Positions 16,718 to 24,790 of a stretch of 64,000 nt of DNA are shown piece by piece. A model generated the notes under the pieces. The model saw nothing but the letters and a program-made list of their open reading frames with translations, was not told the origin of the DNA and ran no database searches. The DNA is from Blastococcus saxobsidens (GTDB taxonomy: Bacteria; Actinomycetota; Actinomycetes; Mycobacteriales; Geodermatophilaceae): the NCBI RefSeq assembly GCF_010682065.1, contig NZ_JAAGWG010000002.1, positions 310,001 through 374,000 on the forward strand. The letters are read 5' to 3'. Position 1 is the stretch's first letter; every line of letters begins with the position of its first letter. The position numbers and the translations under genes are program-made.

Positions 16718-17611
16718 ATGGGACGACACCAGGGCATGGCCGACGCAGGCCGCGACGAGGTCGCCGGGATGGTGCTCGGCGCCTGGGACGGTTTCATCCG
16801 GCAGGCGGAGGCCGTCGACCTCGACCGGGACTCCCGGCTCCCCGGCTGGCGCGCCCACGAGATCTGCGTCCACCTGGGTCAGTGGGAGGACCATCAGGCG
16901 CTGCGCGACCTGATCGCCTCGGCCCGGGCCGGCGGACCCGGCACCCCACCCGACCCCGACGCGGTCAACGCCCGGATCACGGCCGCCCACCGGGGCGCCT
17001 CGCGCGAGGAGGTGCTGGCGGCGCTGCGCCGCAACCGGGAGGCGACCGCCCGCTACCTGGCCGAGGAGCCTGCTGAGCTGGACACCGCCCCCGCGGTCTC
17101 CGTCGTCGGGCGGATCCCGCTGCTCAGCGTCGTCCTGGGGCAGGCCTACGAGCTCGCGGTCCACTGGCTCGACCTGGTGTCCTGCGGCGCGGAGCCGCCC
17201 CCGGCCGACGTGCTGCAGGCCGGGCTCGCGGCGCTGACCGACGTCACCGGCGCCCTGGCGGCCGACACCCGGATCACCGGGCGGGTCATGCTGACGACCC
17301 CCGACGGCGGCTGGGGGTTCAACTCCGACGGAACCGGTTGGCAGGTGCGCCGGGTCGCCCCCGGCGTCGTCGACGGGCCGGCGGTGGAGGGCGAGGCCGA
17401 GCTGCTGCTCGACGCCGCGTCCGGCCGGATCAACCCGGTGCCCGCCGTCGCCCGCCGGAAGCTGAAGGTGCACGACGTCGGCGGCCTGCTGCAGCTGGCG
17501 CCGATCGTGCAGAAGGTGCCCGGCATCCCCGGGGGGCCGATCCTCCAGCTGGCCGCCCGGACGATGGGCGGGGCCGGCAGCGTGCTGGGCCGGTTCTTCG
17601 GTCGCGGCTGA
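16718..17611 (+). CDS. TIGR03083/maleylpyruvate-isomerase-type family protein
   Basis: 297 residues. The N-terminal DinB-like helical bundle has the family features RLPGWRAHEICVHLG with the metal-binding His residues and a later ELAVHWLDL; the C-terminal part resembles an SCP2-like domain (GRVMLTTPDGGWGF...). In actinobacteria this family includes mycothiol-dependent maleylpyruvate isomerase and many uncharacterised thiol-dependent proteins. The start could be ATG 16718 or ATG 16736. It stands alone between the GGDEF gene and a convergent membrane-protein gene, so context gives no substrate. Confidence 0.75.
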   Translation: MGRHQGMADAGRDEVAGMVLGAWDGFIRQAEAVDLDRDSRLPGWRAHEICVHLGQWEDHQALRDLIASARAGGPGTPPDPDAVNARITAAHRGASREEVLAALRRNREATARYLAEEPAELDTAPAVSVVGRIPLLSVVLGQAYELAVHWLDLVSCGAEPPPADVLQAGLAALTDVTGALAADTRITGRVMLTTPDGGWGFNSDGTGWQVRRVAPGVVDGPAVEGEAELLLDAASGRINPVPAVARRKLKVHDVGGLLQLAPIVQKVPGIPGGPILQLAARTMGGAGSVLGRFFGRG

Positions 17612-17617
17612 GCCGGC

Positions 17618-18310
17618 TCAGACCCGCCCTGGCTCCCCCGCCGTCGCACGGCGGGCCCTGCGCCGGTACCACCAGACGCCGGCCGCCAGGAGGGCGAGTC
17701 CGATGACCAGCGCCGGGACGACGGTGAGCGTGGTCAGGTGTTGCTCGACGACGAACCCGGTCGAGGCCCCGACGCCGACCTGCACCACCGTGCTCGGCAC
17801 CAGCCCCACCGCGGTGGCGGCGAAGTACGGGCCGAGGCGGATGCCGCTGAGGCCGGCGCCGTAGCTCACGACCACGTGCGGCATCACCGGGATCATCCGG
17901 ACCGCGAGGACCGAGATAAAGCCGCGCTCGGTGAACAGCTGGTCGACGCGGTGCAGCCGTGGCCCGGCCAGGCGCTCCACCGTGGGGCGGCCGAGCGCCC
18001 GGCTCAGCCCGAAGGCCACGAGCCCGGCCAGCAGCCCTCCGATGACCGACACGATCAGCCCGGCGGTGAACCCGAGCACCAGCCCGGACAGCACCGCCAG
18101 CACCGATCGAGGCACGGGGGCCAGCAGCACCAGCGCCAGCCCGCCGACGAGGAGCACCCAGGCGGTGGGGCCACCACCGTCCAGCCACGCACGCAGCTGT
18201 CCGGGGTCGGGCAGGTCGAGGACGAGGGCGGCGATGCCCCCGGCGACGATCAGTGCACCGAGCACTCCGGTCCGCAGCCAGATGCCCTGCCCCGTCCGCA
18301 CGCCGTCCAT
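17618..18310 (-). CDS. VTT/DedA-like membrane protein (TVP38/TMEM64 family)
   Basis: 230 residues with about five membrane helices and the family core (SRALGRPTVERL, then FISVLAVRMIPVMPHVVVSYGAGLSGI, with the re-entrant loop region GLVPSTVV). Members are linked to lipid scrambling or export; the exact substrate is unknown. Ends in a basic cytoplasmic tail (YRRRARRA). It is 26 bp downstream of the M23 peptidase gene on the same strand, and could be co-transcribed with it under the c-di-AMP riboswitch. Confidence 0.82.
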   Translation of the reverse strand: MDGVRTGQGIWLRTGVLGALIVAGGIAALVLDLPDPGQLRAWLDGGGPTAWVLLVGGLALVLLAPVPRSVLAVLSGLVLGFTAGLIVSVIGGLLAGLVAFGLSRALGRPTVERLAGPRLHRVDQLFTERGFISVLAVRMIPVMPHVVVSYGAGLSGIRLGPYFAATAVGLVPSTVVQVGVGASTGFVVEQHLTTLTVVPALVIGLALLAAGVWWYRRRARRATAGEPGRV

Positions 18311-18335
18311 CTTCCGCTACGGCGCGGTCGGGAGA

Positions 18336-19529
18336 TCAGCCGCAGCTGCCGCCGAGGTTGATCCCGCGCCGGGCCAGCCACGGCACCGGGTTGCTCCGGT
18401 CGGCGTAGAGACCGCCCTGGTGCACCTCGAAGTGCAGGTGCGGGCCGGTGGACTGGCCGCGGTTGCCGACCTCGGCGATCCGCTCGCCGCCGGCCACGAC
18501 CTGGCCCGGGGAGACGAAGAACGCGTTCACGTGGCCGTACACGGTGATGGCGCCGTCGGGGTGCTGGACGGCGACGGCGAGGCCGAACCCGCTGGCCGGA
18601 CCGGCCTGCAGGACGACGCCGGGCTCCGGCGTGTGGACCGGGGTGCCGATCGGTGCGGCGATGTCCACGCCGAGGTGCATGGCGCCCCAGCGGCTGCCGT
18701 AGCAGGAGGTGACCCGGCCGATGGTCGGCGGAACGGCGCCACCGGTGGCGGTCAGCCGGCCGACGGCCTCCTCGGCGGCCTGGACCTGGGACCAGGCGGC
18801 CTCCGGGTCGGCGTTGCCCTGGAGGCTCAGCAGGCGGATCTCCGCGCCCCGCAGCTCCTCGTCGAGGGCGCTCTTCTCCGCGGAGAGGCGGTCGAAGTCG
18901 GCCTGGGCGGCGGACAGCTGGGCGGCGGCCGCGGCCTGCGCCTCCTGCGCCGTCCGGGCGGCCGCGTCGCGCTCGGCGACGGCGGCGCGGGCCTCGCTGT
19001 CCAGGCGGGCCTCGCGGACCTCGCTCTGCTCGAGCTCCTCGAGGACAGCGGAGCGCTCCTGGCCGAGCAGGTCCAGGGTCGCGGCCTGCTGCAGCAGCTC
19101 CCCCGGGCCCTGGGCGTCCAGCACCATCCGCATCTGGCTGGAGGCCTCGTCGCCGCCCATGTAGGCCTCGCGGCCGATGGCGGCGACGTCGTCCTCGGTG
19201 CGGTCCACGGCGGCGCGCACCTCGGCGAGCTGGGCCGCCGTCTGCTCTGCGCGCTCCTGGGCGCTGGCCAGCGCCGCCTCGGCGGCCAGTGCGACGCCGC
19301 TGGCCGCCTCGGCCTCCACGGTCATGCGCTGGAGGGTCTCCTCGGCCTCGCGGACCCGCTGCTCGATCTCGGCGACCTGGGCGGTCACGCGGTCGTGCTC
19401 CGACCGGGGGTCACCCGGAGCCGCCGTGGCGGTCGGCGCCGCGAGGAGGGACGCCGCGAGGATCGTGGTGGCGACCGCTGCCCGTCGGAGGCCGCGGGCA
19501 GGGATGTGCTGGTGGCGCAGGGTCGCCAA
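18336..19529 (-). CDS. Secreted M23 (LytM) peptidase with coiled coil
   Basis: 397 residues. A signal peptide ends at ATAAP near residue 37. Residues 45-240 are a long Ala/Glu-rich coiled coil, like NlpC/EnvC-type cell-wall regulators. The C-terminal LytM domain retains the zinc motifs HLGVD and HLHFE, plus YGHVN, so it should cleave peptidoglycan cross-links. The start is TTG 19529, supported by GGAGAAAG and by the riboswitch ending just upstream. Control by c-di-AMP fits known actinobacterial cell-wall hydrolase genes. Possible operon with the VTT gene. Confidence 0.92.
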   Translation of the reverse strand: MATLRHQHIPARGLRRAAVATTILAASLLAAPTATAAPGDPRSEHDRVTAQVAEIEQRVREAEETLQRMTVEAEAASGVALAAEAALASAQERAEQTAAQLAEVRAAVDRTEDDVAAIGREAYMGGDEASSQMRMVLDAQGPGELLQQAATLDLLGQERSAVLEELEQSEVREARLDSEARAAVAERDAAARTAQEAQAAAAAQLSAAQADFDRLSAEKSALDEELRGAEIRLLSLQGNADPEAAWSQVQAAEEAVGRLTATGGAVPPTIGRVTSCYGSRWGAMHLGVDIAAPIGTPVHTPEPGVVLQAGPASGFGLAVAVQHPDGAITVYGHVNAFFVSPGQVVAGGERIAEVGNRGQSTGPHLHFEVHQGGLYADRSNPVPWLARRGINLGGSCG

Positions 19530-19535
19530 GGCGAC
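19522..19535 (-). promoter_or_regulatory. Palindrome holding the TTG start of the M23 gene
   Basis: GTCGCC-TT-GGCGAC is a perfect palindrome with the TTG start codon across its centre, right after the riboswitch. It could act in the expression platform by hiding the start, though a 2-nt loop would have to open by a base pair. Confidence 0.35.
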
Positions 19536-19544
19536 TTTCTCCGT

Positions 19545-19690
19545 TCCTCGGTCCGCCTACCAGGTCAGCTGACGGGTTCGGGCCGGAACTTGCCCTACCA
19601 GCCTGCCCGTGGAGGCGCAGGCCGGATTCACCCCAGGAACATGGGTCCCCGGTCCCCGTGGCGGTGAGACCACGGAGTTCGGCGGGGCCC
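19545..19690 (-). ncRNA. ydaO/yuaA (cyclic di-AMP) riboswitch
   Basis: On the minus strand the leader contains the conserved ydaO blocks in order: GCCGAACUCCG, GGGGACCCAUG, GGGGUGAAUCC, then GGGCAAGUUCC, AACCCGUCAGCU and GACCUGGUAGGCGG. The terminal P1 stem can be seen (19681-19685 with 19553-19557). In actinobacteria this RNA precedes cell-wall hydrolase genes and turns them off when c-di-AMP is high. Only about 16 nt separate it from the TTG start of the M23 gene. Confidence 0.88.
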
Positions 19691-19853
19691 GCCCGAGCCC
19701 CCGGGTTCGGGGGCGGCATCGAGTGGGCCGCGAGAGACGGTACAAGCGAAACCTGTAGATGTCACAGGGTGGTAACGAACCATCTCGGTCCGCCCCACGG
19801 GAACCGGGCCGCGACGCAGGTGGCGCGGAGGCCTCTGGCAGGCTGCTGGGTCC

Positions 19854-19927
19854 GGGGCGGTAGCTCAGCCGGTCAGAGCATGGGACTCATAATCCCTGGG
19901 TCGTGGGTTCGAGCCCCACCCGCCCCA
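19854..19927 (+). tRNA. tRNA-Met (CAT anticodon)
   Basis: A 74-nt cloverleaf: acceptor GGGGCGG/CCGCCCC, D arm GCTC...GAGC, anticodon loop CTCATAA, T arm GTGGG-TTCGAGC-CCCAC and discriminator A. CCA is not encoded. The ACTCATAATC loop context fits elongator Met; tRNA-Ile2 with modified CAU is the alternative. One anticodon-stem pair (27-43) is U-U. It is not an initiator (no GGG/CCC anticodon stem with C1-A72 features). Confidence 0.92.
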
Positions 19928-19974
19928 CCGGCCGACCAGCGGCTGCCCGCGGGTCCGATGGCTAGGGTCGCGGG

Positions 19975-21069
19975 GTGCCCGGATCCGCCGTGGGAGACGC
20001 CGCACCGGCGAGCAGGAACCGGTCGCTCGCCGCGGTCTACCTGCGCTTCGCCGAGGTCGACGCCGCCGGGACCTCGCCGCTGCACGAGCGCGTCGCCCTC
20101 GCCCTGAGCGGGTCCGAGGCGGCGCTGGACGCCCTCGGGGCGCTACCGGCACGGCAGCGGCGCCCGCCAGTGGTCCTCGCCGCGCTGCACGACCTCGCCC
20201 TTGCCGGCCGCGCCCCCGCGCTGGCCGCGGCCTACGCCGCCCGCGACGGCGACGCCGCCGCACGCGCGGCGCTCGACACCGTCGTGCAGATGACCGATGC
20301 CCTCGCGGCGGTCGCCGGCCGGCGACCGCGCACCTTCGACACCGACCGCTGCGCGGTGCTGTACCCGGCGGTCGCCGAGGCCGCGCGACGGGTCGGCGCC
20401 ACAGCCGTCGGGCTGATCGACGTCGACGGCACCGCCGGCCTCAACGCCCACCTCGACCACGTGGGCATCGCCTACAGCGACGGACGCACGCTGGGCGACA
20501 CCTCGTCGCCCGTGCAGCTGTCGTCGTCGGTCGTGGGCGACCACCCCGTGCCGGACCTGGCGGTGCCCGAGGTCGCCGCGCGCATCGCCGTCGGCCGCGA
20601 TCCGGCCGACGTCACCGACCCGGACGACGTCCGGTGGCTGCTCGCCTGCGTGCCGCCGGACCAGCCGGAATGGATCGCCGCGCTCCAGGCGCAGCTGGCC
20701 CTCGCGGCGGCGTCCCCTCCCCTGCTGCTGCGCGGGGACGTCGTCGATCTGCTGCCCGACGCCGTCGCCCGGGTGCCCGCGCACGCGCTGCCCGTCGTCA
20801 CCACGACCTGGGCCCTGTCGCGCCTGCCGCTCGAGGCCCGCCTGCGCTTCCTGCACCGGCTGGAAGAAGCGGCGGCCGGGCGCGTGGTCGCGTGGGTGTC
20901 CCTGGAGGGCGTCGGCGTCGCACCGGCGATACCGACGTTCGGCGACCGGCCCGCCTCCGGGCACAGCATCATCGGGCTGGCGCTGGCCGATGCATCAGGT
21001 GTGCGAGCGGAGGCCGTCGGGCGCTGCTGGTCACGCGGCCGGCTGCTGGCGTGGCTCGCGGACGCCTGA
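19975..21069 (+). CDS. DUF2332 family protein
   Basis: 364 residues, cytoplasmic. Family hallmarks include the N-terminal YLRFAEVDAAGTSPLHERVALAL, TDRCAVLYPAVAEAARR, and the GLIDVDGTAGLNAHLD and VVTTTWALSRL blocks. DUF2332 proteins have no known function; the central block resembles a degenerate SAM-binding fold, which is only an impression. The GTG start gives a conserved N-terminus. It begins 47 bp after the tRNA and is convergent with the lipoprotein gene. Confidence 0.8.
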   Translation: MPGSAVGDAAPASRNRSLAAVYLRFAEVDAAGTSPLHERVALALSGSEAALDALGALPARQRRPPVVLAALHDLALAGRAPALAAAYAARDGDAAARAALDTVVQMTDALAAVAGRRPRTFDTDRCAVLYPAVAEAARRVGATAVGLIDVDGTAGLNAHLDHVGIAYSDGRTLGDTSSPVQLSSSVVGDHPVPDLAVPEVAARIAVGRDPADVTDPDDVRWLLACVPPDQPEWIAALQAQLALAAASPPLLLRGDVVDLLPDAVARVPAHALPVVTTTWALSRLPLEARLRFLHRLEEAAAGRVVAWVSLEGVGVAPAIPTFGDRPASGHSIIGLALADASGVRAEAVGRCWSRGRLLAWLADA

Positions 21070-21087
21070 CGACCGGAGCCGGCCGGG

Positions 21088-21552
21088 CTACTCCGGGCGG
21101 GGACCGTACTGGCTCTCGATCGCCTCGCGCTGCGCGTCGTCGGACAGGCTGACGATCCGGGACAGACCGGGCGGGTCCTGCGGATCACCGATCTCGATGG
21201 TGATGGTGTTCACCGGCTCGATCGGGCTCGTCCACACCAGCCGCACGATCTCCTCGGCGACCACCTCGCGGTCCCCACCGGGCGCCAGCGTCACGTCCAC
21301 GGCGACCGACCCGGGCACGGTGACGTCGTCGCGGTAGAGCACCTCGGCCTCGGCGACGTCGTCCCGGCCGGTCAGCTGCCGCTCGATGTCCTCGCGGGCC
21401 GGCGCGGTCGGGTCCTCCGGGGCGCTGCTGCTCGGTGACGCCGAACTCCCGCCCGCGAAGGCGCAGCCGGCCAGCAGCAGGACTCCGAGCGGGAGGACGA
21501 GCACGCGGACTGCCGGCCGCACGCGACCGCGGAGGGGAGGCACGGGGTTCAC
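21088..21552 (-). CDS. Small lipoprotein
   Basis: 154 residues with a lipoprotein signal (hydrophobic stretch then LLLAGCAF, Cys30), a Ser/Pro linker, and a small mature domain of about 100 residues. I do not recognise the family. Its GTG overlaps the stop of the alpha/beta hydrolase (GTGA), so it is the last gene of the WXG-like operon and should be made together with it. The mature part is acidic, with a repeated D-x-V strand pattern, suggesting a small alpha/beta fold at the outer membrane-proximal face. Confidence 0.7.
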   Translation of the reverse strand: MNPVPPLRGRVRPAVRVLVLPLGVLLLAGCAFAGGSSASPSSSAPEDPTAPAREDIERQLTGRDDVAEAEVLYRDDVTVPGSVAVDVTLAPGGDREVVAEEIVRLVWTSPIEPVNTITIEIGDPQDPPGLSRIVSLSDDAQREAIESQYGPRPE

Positions 21553-22949
21553 TTCCTGCCGATCTCGTAGACGTGGGCGACCACGGTGGCCTTCTCGCCG
21601 GGACGGGCGAAGAAGGGCGCGGAGTGGGCGCGGAAGGCGGCGATCGACGGGTCGTCACTGCGGTCGACGGCCTCCGCACCGTACTGGTACGCGTCACCGA
21701 TGCCGTGGTTCTCCCCGATGCTGCCGAGCTGGCGGTCGAAGACGACCGTGGTGACGTTCGGGTCGTCGTCGTTCTCGCGGGAGTCCAGGTGCGGGACGAT
21801 GTCGTGCGCGTTCTCCAGCGCCAGCACCTGCACCGACGGCGGCACGTCGGCCCGGGCGATCGGCGACCCGGCGGTGACCACGCTCTGCACGTTGAAGTCG
21901 AAGGCGGGTGTGCGGGCGTCGTGAGCCGCCTGCGCGGCGACCATGCCGCCCTGGCTGTGGCCGACCAGCATGACCGGGTCGCTGGAGCTGGCACCGGCCC
22001 GGCGCAGCGCCTCGGCGATCGCCTCCTGCCGGGTGGTCACGTCACCGCCGAGCACCCGCACGTTGGTGCCCAGGTCGTGCGTCTGCGGGTTCACCGAGCC
22101 GCCGGGCAGGTTCCAGTCGGCCGTGCCGGGGATGTCGACGATGTAGGCGCGGGTGCCGTCGGCGTGGGTGAGCACCCGGACATCGATCTGGTCCTGCTCC
22201 CCGCTGGACCGGGTGGCCCGGCGGTTGAGCGCGACCATCAGGTCGGAGACCGACTGCGGCGGCGTCACCGCACCGGCCTTGTCGTCGTCGGGCAGGTTGG
22301 TCACCACCGGCGTGCCGTCGGGCCACAACTGCCCGAGCCGGCGGGCCGCGGCGCGGACGTCGCCCCCGCCCAGCCAGGGCGCGGTCAGCTCGCCGGTGAG
22401 CACACTGACCAGGCTGCCCACGCCCGGCAGCGAACCCATGAGCTCGTCGACCACGCCGGGGTGCTCGGTGAGCCAGCGCTGCGGGTCGTCGATCAGGGCC
22501 GCGATGTCGACCGCCGTGCCCACGGGGTCGGTGAGCAACCGGCCGGCGCCCTCCAGCACCAGACCGCCCACCGTGACCGGCCAGAAGAAGCCCTGGGCCC
22601 AGTCGATGGTGTCGGCCATCTCCGCGAGCGCGGCGTCGGCGGCCTCGTAGGCGGCGGCCGCACCCTGCAGCGCCAGCGCCCGGGCGGCGAAGGTGGCCGC
22701 CAGGACCGTGAGCCCGCGCGGCCCGTCCAGGGCGTCGAGCAGCGCCGCGTCGAACCGGGCCACGCCGGCGGGGTTCAGCACGGCCGAGGCGAGCAGGTCG
22801 CCGTCGGCCAGCATCCCGTGGCAGACCAGGCTGGTCGAGGCCAGCTTCTCCGCCAGCTCGCTGCTGCTCCGGGCGAGGGTGACGAGGTCGGCCAGCTCCG
22901 CCTCGATGCCACCGGCCCCGCCGCTCACCTGGATCTCAGGGCTGCTCAT
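21549..22949 (-). CDS. Alpha/beta hydrolase with N-terminal ESX-like helical domain
   Basis: 466 residues. Residues 10-110 form long Ala-rich helices like ESX substrates, with a YEAAD sequence at 101-105 fitting the type VII YxxxD/E export motif. Residues 255-466 are an alpha/beta hydrolase with nucleophile elbow GHSQGG (Ser332), HDIVPHLD and a late His region. There is no Sec signal, so type VII export is plausible but unproven. The ATG has GGAGGGG upstream and overlaps the EspG-like gene by 14 bp. Substrate unknown; lipase/esterase-like activity is the best guess. Confidence 0.8.
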   Translation of the reverse strand: MSSPEIQVSGGAGGIEAELADLVTLARSSSELAEKLASTSLVCHGMLADGDLLASAVLNPAGVARFDAALLDALDGPRGLTVLAATFAARALALQGAAAAYEAADAALAEMADTIDWAQGFFWPVTVGGLVLEGAGRLLTDPVGTAVDIAALIDDPQRWLTEHPGVVDELMGSLPGVGSLVSVLTGELTAPWLGGGDVRAAARRLGQLWPDGTPVVTNLPDDDKAGAVTPPQSVSDLMVALNRRATRSSGEQDQIDVRVLTHADGTRAYIVDIPGTADWNLPGGSVNPQTHDLGTNVRVLGGDVTTRQEAIAEALRRAGASSSDPVMLVGHSQGGMVAAQAAHDARTPAFDFNVQSVVTAGSPIARADVPPSVQVLALENAHDIVPHLDSRENDDDPNVTTVVFDRQLGSIGENHGIGDAYQYGAEAVDRSDDPSIAAFRAHSAPFFARPGEKATVVAHVYEIGRK

Positions 22950-23706
22950 CGGTCCCCTCCAGCAGTGCGGCGACGGTCGGGGCGACCCAGGTGCCGAGGT
23001 CGGCCGGTTCCACCGGCACCAGGTCGACCGGGCGGCGGGCCGAGCCGTCCGGCCGCGGGCGCAGCCCGAGCCAGCCGGCATCGGTGGCCAGCCAGGACAC
23101 CTGCCCGGCCCCGAGGCCGGCACCGGCGCGGCCGAGCACCAGGCAGCTGAGCGAGCCCGCCGTCCGACGCTCCAGCTCCTGCGCCAGGGCCAGTTCCTCC
23201 GGCGTGCTGCCCGGCGCCGGCCGGTCCTCCAGCAGCGCGAGCGGCAGCTGCCCGGTGAGCGGAACGCCGTCGCCGGGCTCCTGGTCGGCGGGCCACGGCC
23301 CGGTGACCTCCGCGGCCCCGGGCACGGCGCGCGCCAGCTCCGCGCCCAGCCGCACCTCCGGAGCCAGCGACAGCTCCACCCGGCCGCCGGCCAGCGTCAG
23401 CACGCCGGCCACCATCCCGGACCCGACGGCGAACCAGCCCTGGCGGGCCCCGGCGCGGCCGCCGATCTCCAGCCGCAGGGTGAGCAGCGGCCGGCGGAGC
23501 ACCTCCAGCTGTGCGGCCACCGCAGGCACCGGCGCACCGCCGTCGGTGACCACCCGCCGGCCGGCCAGCGAGGCGACCGCGCCGTCCCGCTCCTGTGGGG
23601 TGGTCGCCACCGGTGCGAACGCGCCCGGGGCCGTGCCCAGCCGGCCGTCGGTCAGCACCGCCCACTCCCCCGCGGTCAGGGTCAGCCGCCGCGGCGCCGC
23701 GCTCAC
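22936..23706 (-). CDS. EspG-like protein (ESX secretion-associated family)
   Basis: About 256 residues resembling EspG: RRLTLTAGEWAVL at the start, a PQERDGAVASL helix, then PVPAVAAQLEVLRRPLLTLRLEI and a GWFAVGSGMVAGV strand pair. EspG proteins are cytosolic chaperones that bind PE/PPE-type substrates and hand them to the ESX machinery. Here it sits between a WXG-like gene and a hydrolase with an ESX-like N-domain, making it a candidate chaperone for these. The GTG start overlaps the upstream stop (GTGA). Similarity is judged by eye. Confidence 0.6.
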   Translation of the reverse strand: MSAAPRRLTLTAGEWAVLTDGRLGTAPGAFAPVATTPQERDGAVASLAGRRVVTDGGAPVPAVAAQLEVLRRPLLTLRLEIGGRAGARQGWFAVGSGMVAGVLTLAGGRVELSLAPEVRLGAELARAVPGAAEVTGPWPADQEPGDGVPLTGQLPLALLEDRPAPGSTPEELALAQELERRTAGSLSCLVLGRAGAGLGAGQVSWLATDAGWLGLRPRPDGSARRPVDLVPVEPADLGTWVAPTVAALLEGTDEQP

Positions 23707-24125
23707 CACAGGCCCAGCCTGCTCAGCTGGCCCGACACCGAACGCCAGGCGTCCGCGCCGGCCTCCGGCAGTGCCCCGAGAACGTCGCCGACGTCGTCGA
23801 GCAGCTCGCCGCCACGGGCCGCCTGGTCGGCCAGCCACGAGCGGACCGCCTGCTCCGCCCGGGCGATCGCCGCCAGCCGGTCGCGCACCTCGTCGGCGTG
23901 CCGGCGGAGCTCGTCGGCGGCCTGCTCCATCTCGTCGGCCGCGGCGTCGACCGCGGCGCAGTCCTGGGCGAGCTGCCGGCGGTAGGCCGACGCGGCCTCG
24001 GAGACCCAGTGCGCACGGTCGCCCTCGCGGCGGTGCTCCTCCCCCGCCGCCCGCACCTCGCGGGCGCGCTGGGTGAGCTCGGCCGCCAGCGCGTCCAGGG
24101 CGTCGGGGTCCCCGTACATGCCCAC
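23703..24125 (-). CDS. WXG100/EspC-like small helical protein
   Basis: 140 residues, almost all helix: DPDALDALAAELTQRAREVR, a turn with HWVSEAASAYRRQL in place of WXG, then a second long Glu/Ala-rich helix. This is the helical hairpin of ESX-type secreted proteins. No clear YxxxD/E follows the hairpin. It is first in the four-gene operon and has GGAGGG before the GTG at 24125 (ATG 24119 is an alternative). The C-terminal 45 residues are longer than in classic WXG100 proteins. Confidence 0.65.
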   Translation of the reverse strand: MGMYGDPDALDALAAELTQRAREVRAAGEEHRREGDRAHWVSEAASAYRRQLAQDCAAVDAAADEMEQAADELRRHADEVRDRLAAIARAEQAVRSWLADQAARGGELLDDVGDVLGALPEAGADAWRSVSGQLSRLGLW

Positions 24126-24318
24126 GGCCGCCCTCCCCGGTTGCTGAACTGGATCGTCAGCCTAGGTCCCGGCGCCAGGCACCGCCCGGAACCCGATCAC
24201 CCGTGTGGACGTCGGCCGCGCCTGTGGACGGCGACGGGCGACGGTCCGGCGGCCACCCGGCAGGTCGTCGCACCCTGCGTGCGAGGCTGCCGGGACACCC
24301 CGACGAGAGGCGGCGACC

Positions 24319-24735
24319 GTGCCTTCCGACCGAGCACCCGACGCGCACGTGCAGGCCGTGCTGGACATCCCGCTGCACCGGTTCCTCGGCGTGGAGCTGC
24401 GCGACGACGACGATCCCTCGGCCGGCATCCGGTTCCCGGTCGGCACCGCCGCGCAGAACCCGGCGGGGATGCTGCACGGCGGCGTCGTCTACGCCCTGCT
24501 CGACGTCGCGTCGTTCCTGGCGCTGCTGCCCTCCCTCGGCGACGGCGAGCACGCGGTCACCCACGACGTGTCGGCATCCCTGCTGCGGCCGGTCCGGGCC
24601 GGCGCCACCGTCGACGTCACCGCCACGGTGCTGCGCCGCGGCCGGGCCGTGGCGTTCATGCGCGCGGAAGCCACCGTCGACGGCCAGCTGGTGGCCACCG
24701 GCCAGGTGACCAAGACCGTCATCGCGCCGCGCTGA
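24319..24735 (+). CDS. PaaI-type hotdog thioesterase
   Basis: 138 residues with the hotdog-fold signature NPAGMLHGGVVYALLDVAS and a C-terminal strand pattern (AVAFMRAEATVDGQLVATGQVTK). Such enzymes hydrolyse aryl- or acyl-CoA thioesters. The GTG at 24319 has GAGAGG nine bases upstream; the frame continues upstream in intergenic sequence. It is 55 bp upstream of a luciferase-like oxidoreductase and may be co-transcribed with it. Confidence 0.88.
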   Translation: MPSDRAPDAHVQAVLDIPLHRFLGVELRDDDDPSAGIRFPVGTAAQNPAGMLHGGVVYALLDVASFLALLPSLGDGEHAVTHDVSASLLRPVRAGATVDVTATVLRRGRAVAFMRAEATVDGQLVATGQVTKTVIAPR

Positions 24736-24790
24736 CCCTTCCCCGGCGCGGGCCAGGAACAGCTCCGGTGCCTCCGGCGCTGGCAGGTGC

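Noticed and set aside
19854-19927. Initiator tRNA-fMet
   Set aside because: The acceptor begins with a normal G1-C72 pair and the anticodon stem lacks the three consecutive G-C pairs next to the loop, so it is an elongator-type tRNA with CAT anticodon.
21088-24125. A complete type VII secretion locus
   Set aside because: No FtsK/SpoIIIE-type EccC, EccB, EccD or mycosin protease is in the window; only substrate and chaperone-like genes are present.
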